A program made the position numbers and the translations under genes. A stretch of 64,000 nt of DNA from Sipunculus nudus (taxonomy: Eukaryota > Annelida > Sipuncula > Golfingiida > Sipunculidae): NCBI GenBank assembly GCA_026874595.1, contig CM049310.1:24351058-24415057 (forward strand). Direction: 5' to 3'. Shown here in pieces: positions 34,601 through 47,903 of this stretch. The notes under the pieces are model-generated. The model worked only from the letters and a program-made list of their open reading frames with translations. It did no database searches and was not told the origin of the DNA. Position 1 is the stretch's first letter. Each line of letters starts with the position of its first letter.

Positions 34601-37072
34601 ACTCAATACTTTTGTCACAGATCTCTTATTTTATTTTTCCAAAGGGCTATTGCAGCTCCCTCTATCAAACTTTGACATGCCAATCAAAATATAGCTGTAG
34701 TACAATGTTTTACCACTAGGGGACAACACTGCCTATTTGCTGAGCTCCCATCATATTTCAAGACACAAATTTGTATCAAAATGTGTCAGTGCAAAGATTT
34801 GTAACACTGAGCTAATCTCGGCCCTTGGGCAACCCGCACCTGTCCTAGTACAAGAACAGGCAATATGCAAGTAATTAATGGTGCCATAGTTTTTCCACTT
34901 GTATGAAATTGTAATAATTAGTAGTGTAAAAAACATCACAGCCTGAAGGGGGTCACCTGGGTTTCTTCTGTCCTTGCTGAATATTAAGTTTATAAAAAAT
35001 GTGCATGTATATGTTAGGTGAGAAGACATGCTGTGCATTCTTTTAAAATAGCGAAGGAGGGAATGTTTGACCTTGTAACTGAGGTTATCAAAGAGAGGAG
35101 AGAGAAACCACCAGCAAATGGAGAAGAGTTGCTTATTGATATCATTATCAAGTCAGGAGCATCGGATGCTGTCATCGTAGCTGATGTTATATCTTTCATC
35201 ATCGCGGGCTTCCACACAACGGGACTGTGTAAGTAAGTGATGCATATATAAAAGATGTTGAAGATCATGTCTAGTCTGTCAGTTTATCAGATCATCATAA
35301 TCAGATTGTAACTTTGCTTGTGTAAACATAAAAATGATGACAAGGCACCGACAGTAAAATCTCAGAAATATAGACATGGAATACAGTGTGGTCCTGGTTA
35401 TGAAAGAAAGGGCGTGGAATTTTTTTTCGCCACTGGCAGTATTCCAAAGATTCCGCTGCACCCTATTTCATAATTGTGTCAATTATGGCAGATTATGTTA
35501 CTTCGGTTTATTTAATTCGGAACTTATAACTTTTTTCTTTTTATGCACTTTACTGCATACAAATTCTTAGAATGTGGATAAAAAATTTAAACTAAATCAA
35601 TTAAATCTTGATGTTGAAATAAAAATCTTATATTGTGTGAATATTTTTTAAATACTCTATATACAGTCATTAAACAGCACGAGTGTTGTCAGCTTTGGTC
35701 TCTAACTGTAGCTGTGTTAAAATTATATTTCGCGTTGAAAGTTTTTTAAGTTTCCATGAGTTTTAACTGAATCAAGGTCACTGAAGAAACCATCCTGTAA
35801 TCTGATATTTCTCTGACATTTAAGTGCTCACCTGGTGTATATATTTCCTGGCAAGCCATCCTGATATACAAGAAAAAGTGTACAAAGAGGTCACTGAGGT
35901 ACTGGGTGACGGTGACGTGGGGGCCAGGGTAGTTCCTGAACTTGTGTGAGTAGTGACCTTTCGTCTAAATTATGTCCCCAACAGAAGGTGGATTGTTTTC
36001 TTCTTTAAAAAAAATCTCTTGTATATTTCTGTGAAATATTTTTACCAGGCAGAGCTCATGTTGTTAGATAAAGGAATGGCACAACTAGAACAGCTCTCAC
36101 TGAAGCCAAGTGCCAGGTTTTACCTGTGTGTATATATTTATGTCTATGTATGTGGTTTAATAATCCTGATTTTGTCAACGTCCCTGACCATAAAACCTAG
36201 AAACCTTCATGGTAAATCAATGGTAAACTTTCAGTAATGGTGAACTGTCGTATTTAGAAAATGATTTTTACATTTGCATCAACAAGAAGTAAATCAGTCT
36301 CCTAGCGGCCCATAATCATAATGATTAATAGTATACAAATGATTTTCATAACTTACAGGTATCAGAACTCGTAGACAAAATAGACCTATGGCATTTAGAA
36401 TCCTCAACTTTTGAAGCCTGAGGCTATGTCATATTCTGTTTAGAAATTAATTTCCTCATAACTACATATTTGAATGTATATTATATTTATATATATTTGC
36501 ATATTAAGACATTCATTGGTATACTGTTATAACGGTTTTATGTTATATGCACAATTCTCTTTAGTTGTTTGACAATTGTATATTGTATCTCCTGCTAGTA
36601 TGTATGGAGAATACTTAAATTAGTGCTTCAACGCTACTTGTACAATCCAAAGGAAATAAATATGTTTAAACCAAACAAATGTTCCTATTAATATCAAAGT
36701 GCAGATAACGCAGATAACAAGGACAGCAATTATGTCAAACATATATACAACTTAAATTGATACCATCAGCCTTTGCAAATTCAGATAAATTAATTTTAAA
36801 TATGAATTGTGTAACTGAAGATCTTGATCAGAATAAGTAAGATCAAATGTAAAGTGATTTTGTTATATTATTAAACAAGAGATGGATTCACATTTGAATA
36901 ACTATGATATATACAAAAAGAGGAATGGAAAATCGATCGATACAGAAGTATATATGACAGGAACCCAGAATTTACTCACCTGAATGATGATGATATTGTA
37001 ATTGTTTAACTTAATGTAAATGAATTTGAAATAATACCTCATTATGTAAGTGACATTTGGAGCATTTGCACT

Positions 37073-37168
<96 letters not shown>

Positions 37169-40100
37169 ATAAAGAAGAACACATCTTGTTCTATATTAAA
37201 TTTAAAAAATATTTCGTGTACATGTTATTTCAACCTGTTAATATATTGATGACATATAAGTCCAGGAGGGCTTAGCTAACATCAAAATATATAAGTAGAT
37301 GGAGTGGTTATATTAATACTTGATGGATATTTCACAATAATAATAAACTGTCCATCTATCTGTCTGTAGCTAAACCAGACAAGTTATAGATGAGAGCATA
37401 CGGTGTGGGGTTCTTGCTCCCTGGGCAGCTAGGATTGAGGAGAGAGACATGGAGCTTGGTGGACATGTTGTACCTGGTGGTGTAAGTCTATTTTAGTTGT
37501 CCACTCCACTGCCCTCTAGCACAACCAAACATCTTGAGAGCTGTCCATTGTTATTTTATGCAAATGCTATGTTCATTGGATATATGTTAAACCTCTTTAA
37601 TATTCATATTAGACAGGTACCCCTATACTGAAGTATTGCCCTTTTGTATGTACGAGTGAATTTCTGTAGTGCTGATATATTTTGCTACTCAAGTGCTCCA
37701 ATTGGAACTGCTGGCCTGATAATTCCCGTTTTGTACAACCGTCATGTGTTTTCTACGTCCTTCAGTGGCGTACCTAACCTCATTGCTCCCGGGATGGTCT
37801 CAGAAATTCCCGCCCCTCTAACAAAACATTACAAAAATGGACAACTTATAGAAATATATCCCGTCATATTTCCTTTTGAAATAATGGAATTGAATTGAAT
37901 AGAAAAAGTGTATTATGAAATGAATTGAATTGGAATTGAAGTTAACAGGCATCACTGAATTGACCTGAATTGAGGAACAAAAATTCCAATTCTCATATCT
38001 TGTGTCGCTTACAGATTATCCCCAATGAAATGTATTCAAATAGTTGAAACTTTTTGAATTGCGAATTGAATTTGAATTGAATTTAAAGTATTTGATTTGA
38101 ACTGGAATTGATCATTTTCTCCAGCAGATTGAATTAAATTGAATAGGAATTAAAGTTTCATAAAAGTTCTTGAATTTTAATTGAAAAAAAAGATGAAATG
38201 AATTGGCCCCAGGTCTGGCAGAAAGCAAGCTCTTATACTTTAATCTTTATTCCAAACGCGTTATTTCATGACTTATATGTAGGCCGGGCATGTTAAATGT
38301 TTTCACATGAAAAAAAATCCAGTGTTTGGATAAATTTTTACTTTTTGTTTAACTGCAGTATCCTCAAAGCTAAAAGCATACTTTGGTTGGCTACATCAAT
38401 TTCATTTTCGAATTAGTGATTATGTTTGTGTACATTGCGAGGTTTTATTAATAAACTTATAACTATAAACATGGAAAAGGGCATTTCAGTTCGTTTCAGG
38501 CTGTTTAAAGAATATTATGGAATTTTGGGAATTCAAGAGTGGAAATTCTTAAAACATTTCATGGAAAGAGGAACAGAATTCGTCATAATATTTTCTGCAC
38601 AATAACCCCACCCAAACCATCAAGGAGCCATTAGTCTTGGAGCGGTTTTACCTGGTTGGTAGTGCCCCATATGAATTTCTGTAATGTATAGACGACCATA
38701 AAATGCACGCCTTTGCATGACTGGTCAGATTGTCGATGGCTTTCTGTCGTTGCAAGACCGCTGATCTAATAAAGAATATCTGTATTACTTCTTGTGTATA
38801 GTTTGCCTCTACAGAGATCATTCGCAAATCATTTGGTTGGTTCCAGTTTATAATTCCTGAAATACTTGACATGGGACACACAGACAAAATACACCAAATA
38901 GTTAAATTTTTCTTACCTATCTTGAAAAAAGAAAAAAAACTAGGTTCTACTTTCGAGGAATACCTCATGCCACTTCATTTTAATAATTCCCCGAAATCCC
39001 CCCCCCCCCCCAAAAAAAAGTGCCGCTCGGGGCGGACCGCCCCTGTCCCCCCCCCCCTTCCCCCTAGGTACGCCACTGCCGCCCTTTAACTTTAAGTTTC
39101 GGCTTTATAACTCACCATGATTACTAACCAATAGTTTATCTCCCCAATTTCGATTATGAGCAAACTCCAACATATTTAATAACGTCAGATTTACTAGCGT
39201 CAGTATGAGATGAAAGGGTCAACGGACAGTCTGTAGGAAATATTCACAAATACAGATCACCTGGAAATATCCGTTTATTCCAGTGAAACCTTCACACTAT
39301 AGACTCGGAACATCCAGCATGGATGCCGATCAAAATACACAAATACACACCTTAAACCCCAACCCTTGGTGCATGCTCGAGTACTATTGGCCAATCATCA
39401 ATGTAGAGACATTTCCATACTTTATGGTAAGCCGTAAAAACACCACCCAATCTTTGCCATACTGGCGCTATCCTTCTTTCTTTCCCCTTTGCCTCATTCT
39501 GTTATATAGTTAACTGTTTACTGATAAATCAGACCATAACAAGAAAGCAACGCCCTTATAGAAATGGCGTATCCTGAGGGTATCTGAACCATTGATCAAT
39601 TGTTCATGGAAACTACAACCTAACTTAAGGGGTAGTGCAATTACGACCGTTGAAGATCCAGAAAATCATACACGAAAGTGTCATACAGGGTTACAAGCAG
39701 TAAAGCCTACATATGATGCATGCACTAGCTACTTATGTACAATCATACACGATGGAACTACTGTAAAATATAGGTGTAGGTCAAATACAGAATCATGGAG
39801 ACAGATTGCAATTGAGAAAAGGGACGACTATAATATCAGATGGCCGACACTAACAATGAAACAAAAACAGCAATGTAAAAATAACTAGAAAATAACCCTA
39901 TGTCAGCACATAGTCCTTAAGTCGAACATTAAGAGTTCATTGATAATTTTCTCCAGCAGATTGAATTAAATTGAATAGGAATTAAAGTTTCATAAAAGTT
40001 CTTGAATTTTAATTGAAAAAAAAAGATGAAATGAATTGGCCCCAGGTCTGGCAGAAAGCAAGCTCTTATACTTTAATCTTTATTCCAAACGCGTTATTTC

Positions 40101-43100
40101 ATGACTTATATGTAGGCCGGGCATGTTTAATGTTTTCACATGAAAAAAATCCAGTGTTTGGATAAATTTTTACTTTTTGTTTAACTGCAGTATCCTCAAA
40201 GCTAAAAGCATACTTTGGTTGGCTACATCAATTTCATTTTCGAATTGTGCGAATTGTGGCATATGGACCATAAAGTGGAATCATACCGACACAAAGCTGG
40301 ATAATGGCATCACGTAGCGTATTCCAACGTTCATCCTGGAGAATGCAAGCATTTGTAAATGAGGTAACGCACTCACGCACAACCAGAATAAACTGTCTCG
40401 ACCGACGCATCACATCTACGGCAAGTGATACGCCTACAGCAGCTGGAGGGTCATTTGTACTCTGCTCTACTCTGGCCTTAGGTGCCAACTGCAACACGGC
40501 ACACTGGTGGCAACTCTGCGACGTGGCGCGTATTGACTTCTCGAGATCTAAGGCATAAAAGTATCTCTGCATCATCACTTTCAATTGGTTGGAGGAAGGA
40601 TGGTCAAGCCTGATATGCAAGGCCATAGCTAGGCCATCCAAGACTGCCCTTGGGACTATAATACGATCACGCGTAGGGCCTAAAGGCTCATGCTGAACGA
40701 CTACCAACAGGCCATCCTTTGCATCAGTGGCGACACGCAGATACCTTTTTGACGTCGCCCTGGTGAGTGAGATTTTTAGAAGGCCTAGTGCCTTAAAGTA
40801 AATGGGCGTGAACTCGTCTAAGATCAGCGCACTCCACTTGTATATTAGACCAGGTCTTCCTATTTGTAAAAGGGAGCTTAGCGACGTTGTTCATAACATC
40901 ATCACATGTCACTTTACGAACAACCGAATCCTCTAGCACACACACAAAACCGCATATTTGGCATTTTTCCTCCTGACACTCTGGCGCATTTCTGCTGGCA
41001 AAACCAGAGGGGATGTTGGCAGTTTCTGATAAGTGTCGGATGGAAACCTGATAACGGCTGGCTGTAGACAAAAATGTCGAAACACGAGTTCTGCTCGAAA
41101 ACTCACCGCGGCAGAGCTTACTGAATGCTTCAACACATGGCTTACTGTCAGTGAGAACGCACGTGTTATGCCTTGACTGGATAATGTAAGGACTGAAGTG
41201 CTTGATGGCCGCTGCTATGCCCAGTGCCTCGAGCAAGGCAGCCAGGTGACTTAGTGCTTGCGTAACCTAGCGCTGAAATGGCCTGCCACTCGTGGTTTGC
41301 CACTGCGCGTGATGTACAAAGTAGCTCCTATGCCCCTGGGACCGGTAGCAGCGTCGGTAATTACCCAGAGCTGGTCATCCGGATGATGCAAAGCAATTGA
41401 TGTGCTCCGCGACAAGGCCCTCTGTGCCTTAGTAAAACTAGACATAAGCTCATCAGACCACAATACTTGTTCTTTAGAGTCCCTACCTGCTATGGCGTCC
41501 TCTAACGGGGCTAACCACTGTGCGCACTGTGGTAATATCCTTGCAAGCACTTTGTATGCACCAATAAGCGAGCGAAGACCCTTAACTGTCCCGGGTATAG
41601 AGCATGTGGAGAGTGTGGCAAGGCGATGCAGGCTAGCTGATATATTTCCCTGTTGCCAGATCCAGCCAAGAATAACCGCAGATTGAGGCGCAATAACTGT
41701 CTTCGACAGAGAAAGTGTCAGATTGTTCGTGGCTAATGCAGCTAAGACTCGACTCCAGTTATTCAAGAGATCGGACGGGGTGTCGCCACCGATATACATG
41801 TCGTCTGCAATCTTAGCAACTACCCCTTCCACCAGAAGGTCGCCTAAGACACGGCACATCAGCTCCTCCAGTGCGGTCTCAGAACCTGGCATCCCCATTG
41901 CACATCTGCGGTACACTCTGATGCCACGAAAGGGAGTGGCAACACTACAGTATTTCATTGACTGTTTTGCGAGTGGTATTTGATCAAATGCACTTTTCAA
42001 GTCAGTCAGAATGATGTATTTCCACCGTCCTATATTACAAAGTGTACTATCGATATCAGGAAGAAGCAATGGTCGTGGCTTGCAGTATCTACCAACATCT
42101 GCGAATGCGGTGACTAGCCGTGAGCCCCCACTGGGTTTATTGACTAGGAATGAGGAGTTAACATATTCAACAAATACACCTATTGCCTCGGGGACTGCAA
42201 AAACTCCCGCCGCTTCCCATGCGTCAAACTGGTCCTGGATTTCTAGCAGTCTATCGTGTGAATACTGTGGGACCCGTCCCTTCCGCTGAGGTGGCTCCAC
42301 AGGCCCCATATTCACGACAGCCTCAAATGTACCGGAAGCACCATTGTAACACCTTATGTTTGGATCAAAAACAGAATCAAAGTCTCTATGTTTGTCAATG
42401 AAAGTCGACCTGATGGCTTCGGGCAAGATGTTGTGGGGGTCAACCTGAATATGTTGTGAAAACAAGTCACTGGAGCAAGAGGTCTGGTGCTTGTGTGGTG
42501 CCTTTAGAGTGTCAGGGGCCCCATAAGGCCTTTCATCTGTATCGCTGGCAAGGTCCACAGACAAAGCCCGCACTTGGCACACATGATCATTTTTTCTCAC
42601 AAGTATATCGGTGCCCCAGTTAGGTTCGGAATGCGAAGTTTCTGACCCACACTTTGGACAGCCTCTGGAGATGGTCACGGCTCACAGCCATGAAATGTCT
42701 TGGAAGCACAGTTATAGCGGGGCTCAAGAGCCAAATATTTGTCGTCGCACCCGATGTTGGGTGGGATGTCCATTTCAAGGAACTCTCCTGGTCAAATGGT
42801 TGTGTTGGCGGGTGGTGCTCGTAATACTTGTGCCCGCCGAATGGAATGCAATTCCTTAATACCGGACCTTTGAGCATATTCATAGACTGTTCCATCACTG
42901 AATATTACCTGATGCTTCGCTGGTCTTACGGAGATATCATTCTGCTCCATAAAGGGTACCCAAGCAAGGATATCAACATCTAACTGGCTCACTACTAATC
43001 CCTCAAAATGGAAGGACTTGTCTTCTCTATGAAAGGTCATTGTGGTCTCACCAATGACCTGACGTGGAGACTGACCATCAGCTTGGTTTGCTCCTGCCCT

Positions 43101-46025
43101 TTGAGCGGCTTCACCACTGATCATATTACCTGTGGCACCACAGTCAAGAGTTATGTTTATTGGTGTGTGACCATCAAACATGTTCACCGTAGGGGACGCT
43201 TTCACTTTAACGCGTCATGCTGTAGGAGTAAATAACTCTCTAAACTCAGGTGACCAACCCTCTTGTGAATCATGTGCCCTGTCTAGATCAACATCAGGAG
43301 ATAATCCCTCACAATTGGGCTCCTCATCATATCCGGAGACCTGTCTTACTCGTACCATGTACCTTCTGTCACCTTCAGGCAGAAATCTACATTCACTTAG
43401 GAAATGCTGATCAGGTCTCCCAGCCTGAGAGCACAACGGGCATTTTTTTCCAAGCGCCTTGTGCGAGGGCGAGACTGAGGAGTGGGCGCTTTTTGTAAGT
43501 ATGAGCGGGGTTGTTGGAATCTAGACACGGCAGTACGCATAACTTTTGCATCTTCAACTGTGCGGATCTCGTCCAGTAGCGAAGACAAGGCCTGCGATAT
43601 CTCTGGTTTAATGGAGGCCAACGTACGCGACCGAAGCTTCGTGCCATATTGTTGCTTGACCAAACGTGGTAGATCTGGGTGAATGAGTCTTAACCAAGTC
43701 AGCACGACCAAATTTTCCAAAGTCGGGGTTAATTCCTCATCTTCATCAATGGATTCACCATGATCGGAGATGCTGCCGGACCTTTTCAATAGACTGTCTT
43801 CAATAAGGGCTACAAGACGCTGATAGAGCCTTTCAGGTCTCTCTTCAGGCTCTAAGTGGAAGTCTGCGAAATCAAGAAAATGACCACCTGTGCGTTGAAA
43901 ACCATAATATAGGCGAATTGATTCCCGTATACCGTCGAGTGATGTAGAATGAGTCACTATTGTGTTTCTAAAGATAACTGGGCAATAATTGGCTATCTGA
44001 CCCAGCATAAGCTCCAACATGCTGACTTTCTGTTTGGCTGTACGTCTCTCACTTGTAGGCACACTACTGTCATCACTGGTAAGTCCACGTAACAACTGAC
44101 TATTTGACTTCTTAAGCCACGTTAATCCTTCAACTAAAAAGGGAGAAAAGTTGGCATCCAATGACAGAGTGTAAATAATGTTCTGACGCCAGCTTTCTAC
44201 GGATGTAAGTGTCTCGTTTTCGGTTAAGCACCATTGTTTCGGAGCGCGATGGGGAGAGGCCATGTTGTAAGGCTATCAGTATCACAATCAGTATCAAGTT
44301 TAATTTAAGCACACAGTTATTCCAAGTATTCGGTATCAATGTATGGTTTATATTTAGTCAGTGCATAGGCCTACACAATGAAAACTGTGTTTTCTACCTT
44401 AAGGCAATGACAGTACCTGTCTTTCACTGAATACGTCCAAGTACAGTAGTAGCGTATACTAGTAGATGCTTGCTGGTTGAGTAGTCACAACTGCTCTTGT
44501 TGACAGCAAAATACCTTCACCTCAGTTTAGTTCGATTGTTTCCGAACACCTCAACAGTAAATGAAAATCGCTGCCACCATGTCAGTATGAGATGAAAGGG
44601 TCAACGGACATTCTGTAGGAAATTTTCACAAATACAGATCACCTGGAAATATACGTTTATTCCAGTGAAACCTTCACACTATAGACTCGGAACATCCAGC
44701 ATGGATGCCGATCAAAACAAATACACACCTTAAACCCCAACCCTTGGTGCATGCTCGAGTCCTATTTGCCCATCATCAATGTAGAGGGATTTCCATACTT
44801 TACGGTAAGCCGTAAAAACACCACCCAATCTTTGCCATACTGGCGTAGGAAACTTTTTGGTGTCGCCGTGATAACTCTGAGGAATATGATGGATTTTAAT
44901 TAAACTCAAGAGATATGATAATCAATAAAAATCTCCCCTAAATTCAATTTCCAGCAACATCCATGCATCTTTAATGAGGTCTTAGGTCACCGCAACCTGG
45001 ATTCACCGTTGTGACTTACCAAAAATTTTATAGATTTTCATGAAACTCATTTCATATATATAACCAATAGAGTTTATCACCTCAATTAAATTCTCAGGAA
45101 ATTCATGCATATTTAATGAGGTCACAGGTCACTCGGCTACTTAATACAGACCAATTCCTGGTGTCACCTCGATAATGCACAAGGAATATAACTGATTTTA
45201 ATAAAACTTGCTAGAAATATTAATCAGTATAATATCTCACCTAGTTCTATATTGAACAAAATCCATGCATATTTAATGAGGTCAGAGGTCACCACACTCT
45301 CCGGGCTCCATCCTGACTTACCAAAAATCTTAAAGATTTGCATATAACTCATGATATTTATTAACTAATTCAGTTTTTCACCTGAATTACATTCTCAGCA
45401 AATGCGCGCAGGTATAATGAAGTCAGTGGTCACAAGATACGCAACGGGCATATTATGCACCATTTGTGATGCTCTTTTTCTAAAAGAGGAGGGATTCTAG
45501 AAAATACCTGATTCCATGAATTTTCTGCTAAAGATGTGTATCCATATTAATGGGAACATGAGTTGCTTTTTGAACGAAAAATGCTATGAACTTGAATAAT
45601 GATTTGAGCTGGCTTAAACAGTGCATCAGTGGATTCAGAATGTAACATTTCCTTTCAGACACCAGTCATACATGCTCTCGGTGTGGTTCTACAAGATGGA
45701 AAGTTGTGGCCTAAACCTTCTGTGTGAGTATAAGGTCATTTTTATTAAGTCCACAGTCATATAACTGATCTTGTCTCTGAAGGTCTTTTAATAAGTGGGA
45801 GTAGTACATTAGTTGTACAGTCTGAATAACTGCAGGTAAATCAGGTAAATATTATGATTTAAACTGACAGGAATGTTTTCATTTCATGCTTCTATCAGTT
45901 ATTTTTAAAACAACTCAAGATGGATATTATTGTTGCCTTAGTTTAAGTTGTAAAACATGAGACTTGATTCAGAACTTGATAATCAGCCATGCTAGCATTC
46001 GAGCTGACCTAATAGAAGTAATTCA

Positions 46026-46080
<55 letters not shown>

Positions 46081-47856
46081 TTGGTATATTATCCATTTAA
46101 TCAATACATCTCATCCCAGAATGCACCGCGCAGTTTCTGGAGTTATTTATACTTATTACAAAATATAGATGTCGTTAGCTGTCACTTTTTGAGTGTATAT
46201 TTGACTAAACCACCACAACACATACCCCGCTACTTTGACCAAATTATGCTAATGAGCTCTTAAAATGCACCTGTACAGAAGGCTTTCCACGTCAATGGTT
46301 GTGAGAGCTTTAAATATTGGTTGTGTGTGACTTCTCTTTGACTGACATCATCAGCAGAAAATGCTATATCTCTGTTCTCCAGTGATGAATATATCACAGT
46401 CATTATGTCGTGTTTGGTATATTATCGTTTATTTGTCACATTCGAAATCATTGCATGTTTATCCTTGGAAAACATGAGGGCATATGCATTGGTACAGATA
46501 GCATGTGTAATGTTGCCTAAGTAATGGTATGTTATTCACGGTTTACAATGTCAGAAATGAATTGATTGGTTGCTTCAAGATATTACTTGTAATGTCAATA
46601 TACAGAGTGATGTATTGAGCAAACAAGCATGCAATATCGCAGAACACACATAGTAGCGTGAGACAGCAGGTTGACCTGAATATCCATTTAATCAATACAT
46701 CTCATCCCAGAATGCACCGCGCAGTTTCTGGCTTTATTTATACTTATTACAAAATATAGATGTCGTTAGCTGTCAGTTCTAGGACTACACATACAGTGTC
46801 AGAATGTGTCCAAAATCTAAAATTAATTTTAATATTATAGGGTAAAATAATTTTATTTTTTATCTTAAATTTGTCCGAAATCTAAAATTAATTTTAATAT
46901 TTAAGGGTAAAATGATTTTGATTTTAGCTACGCTGACTATTAGTCATCTGAGGTAAAGCAATGGCCCTTTGTTCATCGCCCGTCCAGCCGTCCGTATGAT
47001 TGTCCGGGTGTCCGTCTGTTAACAGGGCTTGTTTTTAAACCGTTAGACCTATGAATCTAAACTTTGACAGATAGATGTCCCTAAACTCTTTTACAAAACC
47101 TGAAAGAGGGTCACTGCGACATCAAGAATTGAAGGAAGAACCTCTGTTTCCTACTTAAAATCTAACGTTACGATTCAAAACTGTCCACTATGAAAACCAC
47201 TGGTATAAATCTATTTATATTTGATATAACCATATCTGTATATATTTCCTCTGTACATACCAGAAATTAGGTCAGTTGTGTAAATCTGTTAAGTTATAGG
47301 CCAAAGAAAATGCTCTTTGTCAAAAATCGGGAAAAAAATTAATCACGTACCATGAAAATCTTTCAAGCTAGAGAGCTTTTTTTTCAAGCATATAACTGTG
47401 TTTAATTTAGTCTTAAGTGTAAGCCAGTAATCAGAACAACATTTTGTAAATTTTTTAGCATAAATTTAAAATCATTTCCTAAAATTTTACCCAATTTTGT
47501 CTATGACACATCTTTACCCTTTACATAAATTTAATTTTATTTCACATGGTGGATATATAAGATTTTTAAGCTAATATAGTCTGAAATTGGAAAGGAATTG
47601 TTCGAAAGGAGTAGCTTTTATTCATGTTTTCGTACACGATGTCAAGTGTTGTTTACATCAGGACAACCCAGTACAGTGGTATGCAGTATGTGGTGCAGAC
47701 CTCTAATCACTTTAATTTTCACAGATTTTGCACAAAAAGAATCAGTTTTTCAATCTGCAATTTGAAAGCAATTGGTCAATATTGTAGCTTATATTCAAGT
47801 TTTCATTTACCAAGTCAAGTATTGTTGACATCAGGCCAGCCTAGTATAGTGATATT

Positions 47857-47903
<47 letters not shown>

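Larger units (their letters stand above)
39200..44845 (-). mobile_element. LTR retrotransposon, probably Ty3/Gypsy-related, degenerate
   Basis: Direct repeats at 39200-39467 and 44582-44845 differ by nine substitutions and a 4-bp indel, about 96-97% identity. On the minus strand the order is 5' LTR, a primer-binding-like TGGTGGCAGCGATTTTC (near 44564-44580), gag, zinc knuckle, protease, RT, RNase H and part of an integrase. A purine-rich tract GGGAAAGAAAGAAGGATAG (39468-39486) and the 3' LTR end it. Several frameshifts and a nonsense codon break the reading frames. The integrase stops at about 40245 and is replaced by block A' and 450 bases of unrecognised sequence. It is inserted antisense in intron 9 of the P450 gene. 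Confidence 0.85.
37482..45658 (+). other. CYP20 intron 9 (8.2 kb) hosting an LTR retrotransposon
   Basis: The intron contains an element with GGCGTACCTA ends (37763-39078), an LTR retrotransposon on the opposite strand (39200-44845) and a four-unit tandem repeat (44870-45440). The remainder is AT-rich with no recognised content. Confidence 0.85.

Noticed and set aside
35018-35051. Longer version of CYP20 exon 7 from the AG at 35017
   Set aside because: The phase from exon 6 does not match; the AG at 35051 has a T-rich tract and keeps the frame.
38648-38968. 106-codon minus-strand frame as a transposase
   Set aside because: No DDE, zinc-finger or dimerisation motif could be recognised.
45964-46263. 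99-codon frame with an isoleucine-tyrosine run
   Set aside because: The run comes from an (AT)n microsatellite; nothing else in it is recognisable.
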